Origin: Streptomyces leeuwenhoekii
GTDB lineage: Bacteria > Actinomycetota > Actinomycetes > Streptomycetales > Streptomycetaceae
Direction of reading: 5' to 3'
NCBI RefSeq assembly: GCF_001013905.1
Contig: NZ_LN831790.1
Span: forward strand, 7,082,001 to 7,146,000
Length of the DNA: 64,000 nucleotides
Notes under the pieces: generated by a model
Seen by the model: the letters and a program-made list of their open reading frames with translations, nothing else
Databases searched by the model: none
Told to the model about the DNA's origin: nothing
Position numbers and translations under genes: made by a program
In this document: piece after piece, positions 25,264-34,449 of the stretch
How the letters are laid out: each line of letters starts with the position of its first letter
How positions within the stretch are numbered: position 1 is the first letter of the stretch

Positions 25264-27039
25264 ATGCTCCTGCACCGTCTGATCGAGTACGCGGCGCGCG
25301 CCGAGGCGGACGGCGAGTTGCCGCCGTCGTACTACCGGCCCAAGCGGATCCAGTGGATCCTGCAGCTCAACGCGGACGGAACCGAGGCCGACTTCGTCTC
25401 ACTGCGTGAGAAGCCGCTGGAGACGACCGCCCCGTACGCCTATCGGTCCGGGACGATGCCGCCGCCGTACCTGATGGTGGACACGGCCCAGTACGTTCTC
25501 GCTCTGCCCAAGCAGGCCCCGGGCAAACCGGTGACCGAGCGAGCTGCCGAGGAGGGCCGGCGCCGTCGCGACGCCTACGCCGACCTCCTGCTGGCCTGGG
25601 CGGATGCGGCACCGGACGACCCGTACGCCATGGTGGTACGCACGTTCGTCACCACGGGTGTCCTGCACCGGCTCGAGGCACCAAAGGAGATGACGGCCGC
25701 CGACAACATCGCCCTGGTGGCGCACGGCAACACCTGGCTGCATCAGTTGTCCAGTGTCCGCGAGGCGTGGGCGAACAGCGTACGGTCCCGCAAGTCCGGC
25801 AAGAACGCCGCCGGTTTATGCCTGGTCTGTGGGAAGGAAGGGGAACTGCTCAGTACCATCCCCGAAAGCATCAAATCGGGGGCCATCCCCACCGCGGGCC
25901 GGGGCCGCGATGCCCAGCTCGTCTCCATCAACGCCTCGGCGCAGGGACGAGGCGGCGCCCTGCAGCTGGTCAACACGCCCGTGTGCGAGCGGTGCGGCGG
26001 ACGGGCCATGGCCGCCTTGAACCTGCTGCTCACCAGCGACACGAACCGCCGACGCGCCACCGACTCGGTCACCGTGTGGTGGACACGCGAGCCGGCCGAC
26101 GACCTCTTCGACACGCTGGACACCCCCACCGATGCCGTGGTGGCCCGGCTCCTCACCTCGCTGCACGAGCACCCGGACCCGGCCACCGCCGAACGGATCG
26201 ACCCCAACGCCTACTACGCCCTGACCCTGGGCCTCAACAACGCCCGGGCCGTCGTCCTGGACTGGCTGGACATCCCCGTCGAACGGCTCCGCAACCACCT
26301 CGGCGCCTGGTTCGCACACCACCGCGTCTACGACGGCTGGAACCACACCTACCGCTACTTCCCGCTGTGGCGCCTCGCCCTGGCCGCAGGCCGCTGGGAC
26401 GCCAAGGCGAACAAGTACGCCCCCGGCAGCGCCCCCAAGGGCCTGGAGCAGGAACTGCTGCACGCGGCCCTGACCCGCGATCCAGTCCCGGCCCGCCTCC
26501 TGCCCTACCTCCTGCAGCGCATCCGCGCGGACCGTCACGTCGACCCCCCGCGCATCGCCCTGCTGCGCCTCGCGCTCCACCCGAACCGGAAGGACCACCA
26601 GGTGACCGCCCCCGCCGACCGCCTCGATCCCGCCCAGCTCGACCCCGGCTACCTGTGCGGGCGCGTCTTCGCCGTCCTCGAAGCCATCCAGTACGCGGCA
26701 CTGCCGGACGTGAAGGCCACCATCGGCGACAAATTCTTCGGCACCGCCATGACCGCGCCGGCCGCCGTGATCAAAACGCTGCGGCTGGGCGCCGCCGCCC
26801 ATCTCAAACGGCTGCGCCGCGACAACAAGGCTGCCTACAACGCGCTCAGCAGGAGGCTGGCCGAGGCGTTCGCCGCCTTCGACCGCCACGAGGGCATCCC
26901 CAGCATGCTCACGACCGAGCAGCAGGCCAAGTTCGTCCTCGGCTACGAACAGCAGCGCGCCGCGGACTTCGCAGCCAAGGCCGCGCACAAGAAGAACAAG
27001 GACCAGGCCGCCCACGACGCCGCCGCCGAGGCCGGGTAA
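25264..27039 (+). CDS. cas8c: Cas8c (Csd1), large subunit of type I-C Cascade
   Basis: 591 residues from the ATG at 25264, 7 bp after the cas5 stop. MLLHRLIEYAARAEADGELP is a typical Csd1 start. A zinc-ribbon is visible as CLVC (near residue 183) paired with CERC (near 240), with LVSINASAQGRGGALQLVNT between them. YALTLGLNNARAVVLDWLDI and KFVLGYEQQRAADF near the C-terminus are conserved in the family. Cas8c recognises the PAM (TTC in characterised I-C systems) and helps recruit Cas3. The length is usual. A Lys/Ala-rich tail ends the protein. Confidence 0.96.
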   Translation: MLLHRLIEYAARAEADGELPPSYYRPKRIQWILQLNADGTEADFVSLREKPLETTAPYAYRSGTMPPPYLMVDTAQYVLALPKQAPGKPVTERAAEEGRRRRDAYADLLLAWADAAPDDPYAMVVRTFVTTGVLHRLEAPKEMTAADNIALVAHGNTWLHQLSSVREAWANSVRSRKSGKNAAGLCLVCGKEGELLSTIPESIKSGAIPTAGRGRDAQLVSINASAQGRGGALQLVNTPVCERCGGRAMAALNLLLTSDTNRRRATDSVTVWWTREPADDLFDTLDTPTDAVVARLLTSLHEHPDPATAERIDPNAYYALTLGLNNARAVVLDWLDIPVERLRNHLGAWFAHHRVYDGWNHTYRYFPLWRLALAAGRWDAKANKYAPGSAPKGLEQELLHAALTRDPVPARLLPYLLQRIRADRHVDPPRIALLRLALHPNRKDHQVTAPADRLDPAQLDPGYLCGRVFAVLEAIQYAALPDVKATIGDKFFGTAMTAPAAVIKTLRLGAAAHLKRLRRDNKAAYNALSRRLAEAFAAFDRHEGIPSMLTTEQQAKFVLGYEQQRAADFAAKAAHKKNKDQAAHDAAAEAG

Positions 27040-27148
27040 CAGCCCCCGAGCATCACGCTTCCTCACACACGTCCGTTCTTGGCCCGCGCCGCAACAGCGG
27101 CAGGCCGCGCTTCCGGACCCTCAGCTCGCACCCCTTACGGAGAACGCC

Positions 27149-28018
27149 ATGACCAGCCCTCACCTCGACCCGAACCGCAAGATGGACTTCGTCTTCCTCC
27201 TCGAAGCCCGTGACAGCAACCCCAACGGCGACCCGGATGCCGGCGGCATGCCTCGCACCGACCCCGTCTCCGGACAGGGCCTGATCACCGATGTCGCCCT
27301 CAAGCGGAAGATCCGCAACACCGTCGCCCTCCTCAACGAGGAGGAGAAAAAGCCCGGCTACGACATCTACGTCGAAGCTGGCGTCGCCCTCAACAGCCAG
27401 CACGAACGCGCCTACGCCGCTGACGCCGCCGGCTCCGAGGCCAGCCAGATGGACGCACAGCAGTGGATGTGCCGCACCTTCTTCGACGTCCGAATGTTCG
27501 GCGCCGTCATGACGACCGGACAGAAGAACCGCCAGGCCGGCCGCGTCCGCGGCCCCGTCCAGCTCACCTTCTCCCGCACGGTCGACCCGATCACCCCCCT
27601 CGAATTGGGCATCACCCGCGTCGCCCCCACCAAGAGCGAAGACCTCGAGAAAAAGACCACCGAGATGGGCTCCAAGCACATCGTCCCCTACGGCCTCTAC
27701 CGCGGCGAAGGCCACTTCAGCGCCCCCCTCGCCGGCCGCACCGGCGTCACCAGCGACGACCTCGCCATGTTCTGGCGCGCCTTCACCCTCATGTTCGACC
27801 ACGACCGCGCCGCGGCCCGCGGCGAACTCAACCTCCGGGGCCTGTACGTCTTCACCCACGACGACAAATTCGGCAGGGCCCCCGCCCGCCAGCTCCTCGA
27901 CCGCGTCACCGTCAAGGGACCCGGCGACGCCACCGCCCGCGCCTTCAGCGACTACCAGGTCGACGTCCACCAAGCCGACCTGCCCGAAGGCGTCTCGCTC
28001 ACCACCCTGATCGGATGA
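27149..28018 (+). CDS. cas7c: Cas7c (Csd2), backbone subunit of type I-C Cascade
   Basis: 289 residues; ATG at 27149 with ACGGAG upstream, 109 bp after cas8c. FLLEARDSNPNGDPDAGGMP and PVSGQGLITDVALKRKIRN are the Csd2 N-terminal signature. DVRMFGAVMTT, RGPVQLTFSRTVDPI and HIVPYGLYRGEGHFSAPLA follow in the family order. Several copies form the filament that holds the crRNA spacer, kinking it every sixth base; this geometry matters for the pseudo-spacer match at 24119-24150. Stop and next start overlap as ATGA. Confidence 0.97.
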   Translation: MTSPHLDPNRKMDFVFLLEARDSNPNGDPDAGGMPRTDPVSGQGLITDVALKRKIRNTVALLNEEEKKPGYDIYVEAGVALNSQHERAYAADAAGSEASQMDAQQWMCRTFFDVRMFGAVMTTGQKNRQAGRVRGPVQLTFSRTVDPITPLELGITRVAPTKSEDLEKKTTEMGSKHIVPYGLYRGEGHFSAPLAGRTGVTSDDLAMFWRAFTLMFDHDRAAARGELNLRGLYVFTHDDKFGRAPARQLLDRVTVKGPGDATARAFSDYQVDVHQADLPEGVSLTTLIG

Positions 28019-28683
28019 CCGTCACATCCCGCCAGCGCGGAGAGGCAGACCCGGCCCAGGTCCCCCTCTCCGCCCTGGAGCACTACACCTACTGCCCACG
28101 CCAGTGCGGGCTGATCCTCCTTGAAGACTCCTTCACCGACGACGCGGCCACCGTGCGCGGCACCCTCCTCCACCAGCGCGTCGACACCCCCGGCAACCGC
28201 GGCCGCGGCACCGTGCGCACCCTCCACGCCCTGCCCGTCTGGCACGACGGCCACGGGCTGACCGGAATCTGCGACACCGTCGAACTGCACGCAGACGGCA
28301 CCGTCCTCCCCGTCGAACACAAATCGGGCCGCTACCACCCCGGCGGCCCCGCCGACGTCCAGGTCGCCGCCCAGGCCATGTGCCTGGAGTACATGTTCAA
28401 ACAACCGGTCACCACAGCAGCTATCTACTCCGGCACTGACCGGCGACGCCACACCGTCACCGTCGATGAGGCCCTCCGCACCCGCGTCCTCGACGCGACG
28501 AACGCCGTCCGCAACCTCCTCAGCCACAACCACACGCTCCCACCCCCCGTTGCCGACAGCCGCTGCCGACGCTGCTCCATGGCCACCGACTGCATGCCGA
28601 AACTCCTCACAGGCACCCACCGCTACCAGCAGGCCCTGCACGACCTGTACCTCATCGACCACACCCAGGACGACGACGAGTGA
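28015..28683 (+). CDS. cas4: Cas4 adaptation exonuclease
   Basis: 222 residues from the ATG at 28015, overlapping cas7 by 4 bp. The RecB-like nuclease core shows GTLLHQRVD, LPVEHKSGRYHPGGPADVQV and AAQAMCLEYMF. The four iron-sulphur cysteines are in YCPRQC near the N-terminus and CRRCSMATDC near the C-terminus. Cas4 trims prespacers and selects those next to a correct PAM, with Cas1 and Cas2. All motifs appear intact, so adaptation should be functional. Confidence 0.96.
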   Translation: MTVTSRQRGEADPAQVPLSALEHYTYCPRQCGLILLEDSFTDDAATVRGTLLHQRVDTPGNRGRGTVRTLHALPVWHDGHGLTGICDTVELHADGTVLPVEHKSGRYHPGGPADVQVAAQAMCLEYMFKQPVTTAAIYSGTDRRRHTVTVDEALRTRVLDATNAVRNLLSHNHTLPPPVADSRCRRCSMATDCMPKLLTGTHRYQQALHDLYLIDHTQDDDE

Positions 28684-29714
28684 CCACCGAACTCCTCAAC
28701 ACCCTCTACGTCCAAACCCAAGGCACCGACCTGCGACTGGACCAGGACACCCTCCGTATCCACCTCCCCGACACCCCGGGACGCCGCACACTGCCCCTGC
28801 GACGGCTCAACGGCATCGTCGTCTACGGCCACGTCAACCTCTCCACAGAACTCATCACCCGCTGCGCACAGGACAGGCGACCCATCACCTGGATGAGCAG
28901 AGGCGGCCGCTACCTGGCCCGCCTCGACGGCGCCGTCCACGGCAACGTCCTTCTCCGACACGCCCAGCACCAACGTTATAACGACACCGACACACGCCTC
29001 GGCATCGCCCGGAACATCGTGGCCGGCAAAATCCGCAACAGCCGGTGGATTCTGCTCCGAGCCGCCCGTGACGCCGCACCCGCCCGCAGGAAACACATTC
29101 GCAACGCCGCCAAAGACCTCGCCGAGGCTATCGACAAACTCGGCGCTGCAGAGTCCATCGACATCGTCATGGGCACAGAAGGCCAGGCAGCACGGAACTA
29201 CTTCGCCGCCCTCCCCCATATCCTGAGCCCCACCACCGACCTGCCGCCCTTCACCCACCGCAACCGACGCCCGCCCACCGACCCCGTCAACGCGGCGCTC
29301 TCCTTCACCTACGGCCTCCTCCGCAGCCTCGTCCACGGTGCCGTCGAACAGGTCGGCCTCGACCCGTACCTCGGGTTCCTCCACGGCCTCCGCCCCGGAA
29401 AACCGGCCCTCGCCCTGGACCTGATGGAAGAATTCCGCCCTGTCCTCGCCGACCGCTTCACCCTCACACAGTTCAACCGTCGACAACTACGGGCCAGCCA
29501 CTTCAACCACCTCAGCGGTGGCGCCGTAAGCCTCACCGATGACGGCCGCAAAGAACTGATCGCAGCCTGGCAAGAATGGAAGACCCAGACCTGGGACCAC
29601 CCCATCGCCGGCCGAGCAGTACCCGCCGGCCTCCTCCCAGTCATCCAGGCCCGCCTCCTCGCGCGCCATCTGAGAGGCGAATTCCCCGGCTATCTCCCCT
29701 GGACGGCCGCCTGA
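28680..29714 (+). CDS. cas1: Cas1 integrase (type I-C)
   Basis: 344 residues from the GTG at 28680, overlapping the cas4 stop. The metal-binding residues are present: Glu167 in MGTEGQAARNYFAAL, His235 in GFLHGLRPGKPALALDLMEE, and the acidic cluster at 247-251. NAALSFTYGLLRSLVHGAVE is the conserved helix before the histidine. Together with Cas2 it inserts prespacers at the leader end of the arrays. No truncation is seen. Confidence 0.97.
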   Translation: MTTELLNTLYVQTQGTDLRLDQDTLRIHLPDTPGRRTLPLRRLNGIVVYGHVNLSTELITRCAQDRRPITWMSRGGRYLARLDGAVHGNVLLRHAQHQRYNDTDTRLGIARNIVAGKIRNSRWILLRAARDAAPARRKHIRNAAKDLAEAIDKLGAAESIDIVMGTEGQAARNYFAALPHILSPTTDLPPFTHRNRRPPTDPVNAALSFTYGLLRSLVHGAVEQVGLDPYLGFLHGLRPGKPALALDLMEEFRPVLADRFTLTQFNRRQLRASHFNHLSGGAVSLTDDGRKELIAAWQEWKTQTWDHPIAGRAVPAGLLPVIQARLLARHLRGEFPGYLPWTAA

Positions 29715-30004
29715 TGGACCTGCTGCTCACCTACGACGTCGACACCACCAGTCCAGCTGGCCAACGCCGCCTTCGCCGCGTCGCGAAACTCTGTGAATGC
29801 CACGGCCTGCGGGTCCAGAAATCCGTTTTCGAGATCGTCGCCGATGAAAAAACACTCCTCACCCTCCTGCATGCCCTCGACCAGATCATCGACTCCGACA
29901 CCGACAGCATCCGGCTCTACCGGCTGCCCGCCGACGGCTTCGACCACGTCCAGACTCTCGGCATCGCACAGATCCAGCCCCATCGTGGAGACCTTGTACT
30001 CTGA
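29714..30004 (+). CDS. cas2: Cas2 (type I-C)
   Basis: 96 residues from the ATG at 29714, overlapping the last base of the cas1 stop. MDLLLTYDVDTTSPAGQRRL has the family aspartate Asp8 after the first strand, followed by RVAKLCECHGLRVQKSVFEI and IRLYRLPADGF. It forms the structural centre of the Cas1-Cas2 integration complex. It is the last gene of the cas operon; leader 2 begins within 60 bp. Confidence 0.96.
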   Translation: MDLLLTYDVDTTSPAGQRRLRRVAKLCECHGLRVQKSVFEIVADEKTLLTLLHALDQIIDSDTDSIRLYRLPADGFDHVQTLGIAQIQPHRGDLVL

Positions 30005-30059
30005 CGGGCCATGACGCCCGCTAGACGACCGACGGGCGGATGCGTCTTCCTCCCGCCCG

Positions 30060-30193
30060 CCTGCTTCGGAACCGGAAGCACACACGCGACACGCGGATCG
30101 CACCGAAGCCAAATGTCCGCATTTAGCAGCTCTGTCGCCTGTCACTCCACTACTCGGGAGCAAGCGGTAGGCTGATTTTGCTGCTCAGGCAGC
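30060..30193 (+). promoter_or_regulatory. CRISPR leader 2
   Basis: This 134-bp stretch between cas2 and the first repeat of array 2 is the homologue of leader 1. The block from TTCGGAACCGGAAGCACAC through GCGACACGCG is almost unchanged and the part next to the repeat has diverged more. It sets the direction of array 2 as left to right. Confidence 0.85.
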
Positions 30194-31102
30194 GTGGCGG
30201 TCGTCCTCCGGGACGGCCGAGGATCGCAACTTGTCGCGCTGCGACCGGACCTCGGCCGGGATCTGGGTGGCGGTCGTCCTCCGGGACGGCCGAGGATCGC
30301 AACAGCGCGCGGGTGAAGATCGGCATCACGGCCGGCTGGTGGCGGTCGTCCTCCGGGACGGCCGAGGATCGCAACTCCACCGACGAGATCACTCGCGTCT
30401 CCAACCGGGGGGGGTGGCGGTCGTCCTCCGGGACGGCCGAGGATCGCAACCCTCCGCACAGTCGTACGATGGCGAGCGTGAGCAGTGGCGGTCGTCCTCC
30501 GGGACGGCCGAGGATCGCAACCTGTTCTCCGCCGACCGCGCCCACACCGATCTGGGCGTGGCGGTCGTCCTCCGGGACGGCCGAGGATCGCAACAACGAC
30601 GAGACGCTGCGCAAGGCGGCCGAGCTCGCGTGGCGGTCGTCCTCCGGGACGGCCGAGGATCGCAACGACGTGCCGGGCTGTGTGGTCGCGCCGCGGGAGC
30701 AGGTGGCGGTTGTCCTCCGGGACGGCCGAGGATCGCAACATGTGGCTGGACACGGACGGCTCCCAGCTGGCGGGTGGCGGTCGTGCTCCGGGACGGCCGA
30801 GGATCGCAACACCGCCGGGTGGGCCGTGCTCTCCGACACCAACGGCGTGGCGGTCGTCCTCCGGGACGGCCGAGGATCGCAACGACGACTCGGGCACCGT
30901 CGCCGGGATCGTCACCGGTGGCGGTCGTCCTCCGGGACGGCCGAGGATCGCAACTACGTAGGTGGCGCCTGCGTCGCGGATGATGGTTGCCTGGCGGTCG
31001 CCCTTCGGGGCGGCCGAGGATCGCAACCACTCCGGGACCACGGCATCCGGGTACACGACGTCCAACTGGCGGTCGCCCTCCGGTGCGGCCGAGGATCGCA
31101 AC
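30194..31102 (+). CRISPR. CRISPR array 2 (type I-C), 13 repeats, 12 spacers
   Basis: 37-bp repeats start at 30194, 30267, 30339, 30414, 30485, 30558, 30630, 30703, 30774, 30847, 30918, 30991 and 31066; spacers are 34-38 bp. The repeat differs from array 1 by its first base (GTGGCGG) and one stem base (GGGACGGCC). GTCGTCC pairs with GGACGGC around TCCG. Repeat 8 has a C-to-T and repeat 9 a C-to-G change. The last two repeats start with CT and carry GGTCGCCC, resembling array 1, so the oldest part may share its origin. Twenty bases follow the last repeat before the IS element, probably a spacer cut by the insertion. Confidence 0.98.
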
Positions 31103-31155
31103 AAGTGGAAGCGCCTGATCTATGAAGTTTCCCCGTGATCTCGGACACGTGATCG

Positions 31156-32042
31156 TTACGCCGCGAGGGTGTGCTGATGCCGCTGCCTGGTCTCGGCCGG
31201 GGTGAGGTAGCCGAAAGTCCGATGCTTGCGCAGGCGGCGGCGGTTGTAGAAGGTCTCGATGAAGGAGAAGACCTCCGCTCGGGCGGTGGCCCGGTCGGGC
31301 CAGGTGCGGGTGCCGATCTCCTCTTTGAGCAGGGCCCAGAAGCTCTCCGCGGCGGCGTTGTCGAAGCACGATCCGGTGCGTCCGCAGCTCTGCCGAAGCC
31401 CCAACTCTCGTATCCGTTCCCGGAACCGGGTCGACGTATATTCGCTGCCGCGATCGCTGTGGATCACACAGCCGGTCTCCAGCCCGCCCCGGCCGTGGGC
31501 CATGTCGAGGGCATCGACGACGATCTCAGCGCGGTGGTGGTCGGCCATGGCGTAGCCGACGACCTCCCGGGTGGCCAGGTCCAGCCAGCAGGCGAGGTAG
31601 AGCCGGCCCTCGGCGGTGGGCAGGCAGGTGATGTCGCCGACCAGCTTGGTCCCGGGATGCCCGGCATGGAAGTCGCGGCCGATCAGGTCCGGGGCCGGCT
31701 TCGCCTTCGCATCAGGCCGGGTCAGCGAACACCGCCTGCGTCGGGTGGCGCCGCGGATGTCGCGTTCACGCATCACGCGGGCGACGCGCTTGCGGTTCAC
31801 CCGCCGGCCCAGGCGCCGCAGTTCGGCGTGGATACGCGGACACCGTAGGTGTGCCGGGAGGCGATGTGCAGCACGGCGATCTCGTGGGCGAGCGCATCGT
31901 CGGCCGCCCGGCGGGCGGCACGGGCATGCTCGCCCTCACGCCAGGCGTAGTAGGAGGAACGGGCGACCTTCAGCACCCGGCACAGCAGGACGATCGGGTA
32001 CGTCGCCTTCTCCGCATGGATCAACCGGTACAGCTCGCTCAC
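31156..32042 (-). pseudogene. IS3 transposase OrfB, frameshifted
   Basis: The reading frame starts at 32042 (MSELYRLIHAEKATYPIVLL) and runs into a stop at 31797, after its text changes from SRHTYGV to nonsense. The sense continues one frame over, with RIHAELRRLGRR readable from about 31830 and then NRKRVARVMRERDIRG from 31800. One missing C after GGTGTC (near 31845) explains it. The downstream part keeps the DDE residues: GDITCLPT, IHSDRGSEYTS and AAAESFWALLKEE. The transposase is probably inactive unless the change is a sequencing error. Confidence 0.85.
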
Positions 32043-32338
32043 CGGTCGTTCTCCTTCACGAAGAAGGCCGTCGCTTTTTTCAGGATCTCGATCGTCTGCT
32101 GCTGTTCGCGGACCTCCCTGCGTAGCCGCTTGAGTTCCTCGCGCTCGGCGCTGGTCAGCTCACCGGACTCGCCCACGCCCCGGTCCGCCTTCGCCCGGCG
32201 GTACCAGCCGCGCAGGGACTCGGAACTGATGCCGAGTTCCCGGGCAACCGCAGTGACCGTCTTGCCCGAAGAATCGACGAGCGCGATCGCGTCCCGCTTG
32301 AACTCCTCGGTATACCGCTTCGTGTACTTGCTTCCCAC
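32039..32338 (-). CDS. IS3 transposase OrfA
   Basis: 99 residues: helix-turn-helix (YTEEFKRDAIALVDSSGKTV, then ARELGISSESLRGWYRRAK) followed by a leucine-zipper-like coil (EREELKRLRREVREQQQTIE, ILKKATAFF). It is intact, overlaps the OrfB start as is normal for IS3 elements, and carries the frameshift site within LKKATAF. Alone it binds the IS ends and regulates transposition. Confidence 0.9.
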   Translation of the reverse strand: MGSKYTKRYTEEFKRDAIALVDSSGKTVTAVARELGISSESLRGWYRRAKADRGVGESGELTSAEREELKRLRREVREQQQTIEILKKATAFFVKENDR

Positions 32339-32406
32339 CTGGTGCTACTTCCTCTGGAACCTCAAGATCCCAGTCTCCAGGTGTCCACGATCAAGGGGAA
32401 GCTTCA

Positions 32407-32954
32407 CCCGACGCTACGACCTCACGCCCGGACAACTCGCCCACCTCCTGCGCCGCATCGCCGTGGAAGGCTGGATCGAACGCCTCCCGGGCTACGGCTG
32501 GGAGTTCCAGCCCATGCTCACCTCGATGGACGCCTACCAGGACAGCTACCGCTTCCGCCTGACCATCGAACCAGCGGCCCTCCTCGAACCCGGCTTCGTC
32601 CTGGACCGCGAAGCCCTCGAAACCGCCCGCGCACAACAGCGGCGCCTGGTGGACGGCGACATCCGCACCATCGGCAACGCCCAGCTGTACGACCTCAACA
32701 GCCGCTTCCACGAAGCCGTGATGGCGTGCAGCCGCAACACCTTCTTCATCGACGCGCTGCGCCGTGTCGACCGCCTGCGGCGGCTCATGGAGTACCGTCG
32801 CTCGCTCCAACGCGACCGCGCACTCGTCCGGTGCGCGGAACACGTGGAGATCGCCGACCTGCTGCTGGCCGGCAAGCGCGCCGAGGCATCCGCCTACCTA
32901 CGGGAACACCTGTCCTCGGTTGGCGTGGAGAAGGCGAGCCGACCGGACGGCTGA
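32407..32954 (+). pseudogene. GntR-family regulator truncated by the IS element
   Basis: About 181 C-terminal residues remain. The first visible part, TPGQLAHLLRRIAVEGWIER plus LPGYGWEF, is the end of a winged helix-turn-helix. The FCD ligand-binding domain follows (FRLTIEPAALLEPGF, SRFHEAVMACSRNTFFIDAL, EHVEIADLLLAGKRAEA). The start of the protein is absent: on the far side of the IS only 20 bp separate it from CRISPR array 2. It converges on, and overlaps by 61 bp, the GMC oxidoreductase gene, and may once have regulated the glycoside genes next to it. Confidence 0.82.
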
Positions 32955-34429
32955 TCCGCCGGCGGGCGCAGGTGGTCCAGGAGCGCGGCGGCGCCCCGGA
33001 CGGCGAGGGCGACGGAGGTCAGGGTCGGGTTGCAGGCGGTGGCGGTCGGGATGACGTTGTTGCCCGCGACCCACAGGCCCTGGGTGCCCCAGACGCGGCT
33101 GTGGCTGTCGCAGACGCTGGTGCCGTCGTCGGCGGGACCCATGCGCGTGGTGCCCTGGTAGTGCAGCGAGCTGCCGGCGGGCAGGAGGACGGGGGAGTCG
33201 TCCAGGGGGACCCCCACGGCGGCCGCCGCTTCGGTCACGGCCTTCTTGGCCTGCTCTATGGTGGCGAGATCACGTTCGGTGTAGCGGTAGTGGACGCGCA
33301 TGGCGGGCAGGCCGTACGCGTCGGCCGTGTTGTCGTCGAACTCGACGCGGTCCTCGGCGGTGATGTCCTTGGCGCAGAACCAGCCCAGTCCCACGACGGT
33401 GCCGGGCTCGACCGTCGTGTCGTCGGCGAGGGGGACGGGGGAGGCGTCGAGCTGCATCACCTGGCCGTGGAAGGGGTGCGCGTCGGTGTAGGGCACCCAG
33501 CTGACGCCGCTCTGGGGGACGATGGCGCCGTCCTCGTCGCGGGTGCGGCCCGTGACGGCGTGGTGGGCGGTGACGACGTCGTCGGGCAGGCGGGCGGCGT
33601 GCACGATCTGCGGCTGATCGTTGAGGTACCGGCCCAGGGCGGGTGGGCGGATGCCGGAGGCGTGCAGCAGCTGCGGGGTGCGCAGGGCGTCCGCGGCCAC
33701 GACGACCGCCCGGGCGGTGACGGTCCTCTCGCCGCCGTCGGCCAGGTCCCGTACGGTCACCCCGGTCACGGCGCCGGCGTCCAGCTCGACGCGCAGGCAC
33801 AGGCAGCGGTCGGCGATCTCCACGCGGAGGTCGTGGGCGGCCCGGCCGAGGACGACGTCGGTGCCGCTCCAGGCGTGGGCGCCGTCGGGGCGTCTGGTGA
33901 CGGCCAGCGGCATCGCGGCCACCCGTCGGTCCTCCGGCCGCCCGGGGTCGAAGAGGGCCGAGAGGCGGGCGCGCACCTCGTCGGCGAAGGGGGCGTGGTC
34001 GAAGGCGTGGGCGTCGACGTGCAGCAGCTGCTCGGCCCGGGCCAGGTGGGAGTCCATCTCGGCGGCGGGGACGAAGGGGACGCGCTCGCCGTCGCCCGGA
34101 CGGGGGCAGGCGCCGGTCCAGTGGACGCCCATGCCGCCGACGTTGGTGGAGAGGGCGGCGGCGGGCAGGTCGGGGGCGCCGAGCAGGCGGGTGCCGGGCC
34201 GGCCGGCCGGCCCGGGGCCTTCGGAGGCGCGTTGCGCGCGGGCGCGTTCGCCGGCGTCGGGGATGTTCTTGACGTGGGCGCCGGGCGGGTCGGTCAGGCG
34301 CGGACCGGCGTCGAGCAGCAGGACGCGGGCGGTGGGGTGGCGGTCGTACACCTCGCGTACGTAGGTGCTGCCGGTGGGGCCGCTGCCGACGACGACGAGG
34401 TCGTAGGCGGTTGCCGAGGGGAGGGACAT
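32894..34429 (-). CDS. GMC / pyranose-oxidase-like FAD oxidoreductase
   Basis: 511 residues from the ATG at 34429. The FAD dinucleotide fold is at the N-terminus (YDLVVVGSGPTGSTYVREVY). STNVGGMGVHWTGACPRP, LHASGIRPPALGRYLNDQPQ, SSLHYQGTTRMG (His in the HxxGTTRMG context of pyranose oxidases) and VAGNNVIPTATACNPTLTSV (catalytic Asn region) define the family. Bacterial members oxidise C3 of sugars or glycosides to 3-keto products, the first step in C-glycoside breakdown. This fits the deglycosidase-like gene at 39465. It is the last gene of a minus-strand operon with the TIM-barrel and Gfo/Idh/MocA genes. Confidence 0.85.
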   Translation of the reverse strand: MSLPSATAYDLVVVGSGPTGSTYVREVYDRHPTARVLLLDAGPRLTDPPGAHVKNIPDAGERARAQRASEGPGPAGRPGTRLLGAPDLPAAALSTNVGGMGVHWTGACPRPGDGERVPFVPAAEMDSHLARAEQLLHVDAHAFDHAPFADEVRARLSALFDPGRPEDRRVAAMPLAVTRRPDGAHAWSGTDVVLGRAAHDLRVEIADRCLCLRVELDAGAVTGVTVRDLADGGERTVTARAVVVAADALRTPQLLHASGIRPPALGRYLNDQPQIVHAARLPDDVVTAHHAVTGRTRDEDGAIVPQSGVSWVPYTDAHPFHGQVMQLDASPVPLADDTTVEPGTVVGLGWFCAKDITAEDRVEFDDNTADAYGLPAMRVHYRYTERDLATIEQAKKAVTEAAAAVGVPLDDSPVLLPAGSSLHYQGTTRMGPADDGTSVCDSHSRVWGTQGLWVAGNNVIPTATACNPTLTSVALAVRGAAALLDHLRPPADQPSGRLAFSTPTEDRCSRR

Positions 34430-34449
34430 GGAGGGCTCCGGGGTGAGGG

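Larger units (their letters stand above)
31123..32406 (-). mobile_element. IS3-family insertion sequence, 1284 bp
   Basis: Terminal inverted repeats are at 31123-31148 (TGAAGTTTCCCCGTGATC...) and 32381-32406 (minus strand TGAAGCTTCCCCTTGATC...), about 22 of 26 bases identical. The element encodes OrfA and a broken OrfB on the minus strand. A slippery A6G heptamer (complement of 32074-32080) near the end of OrfA would give the usual programmed -1 OrfAB fusion. The flanks (CTA on the left, CCC on the right) show no target duplication, so adjacent sequence was probably lost after insertion. It separates CRISPR array 2 from a truncated GntR gene. Confidence 0.9.

Noticed and set aside
20646..31065. 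Array spacers as self-targeting guides within the window
   Set aside because: By eye I found no array spacer matching another place in the window; only the stand-alone pseudo-spacer does. A computed search of the full genome would be decisive.
30142..31125. Long ORFs running through CRISPR array 2
   Set aside because: Same repeat artefact as in array 1.
31851..32406. In-frame 5' extension of the GntR fragment to 31851
   Set aside because: This part lies inside the IS element and translates its ends and the antisense of the transposase genes, so it is not original GntR sequence.
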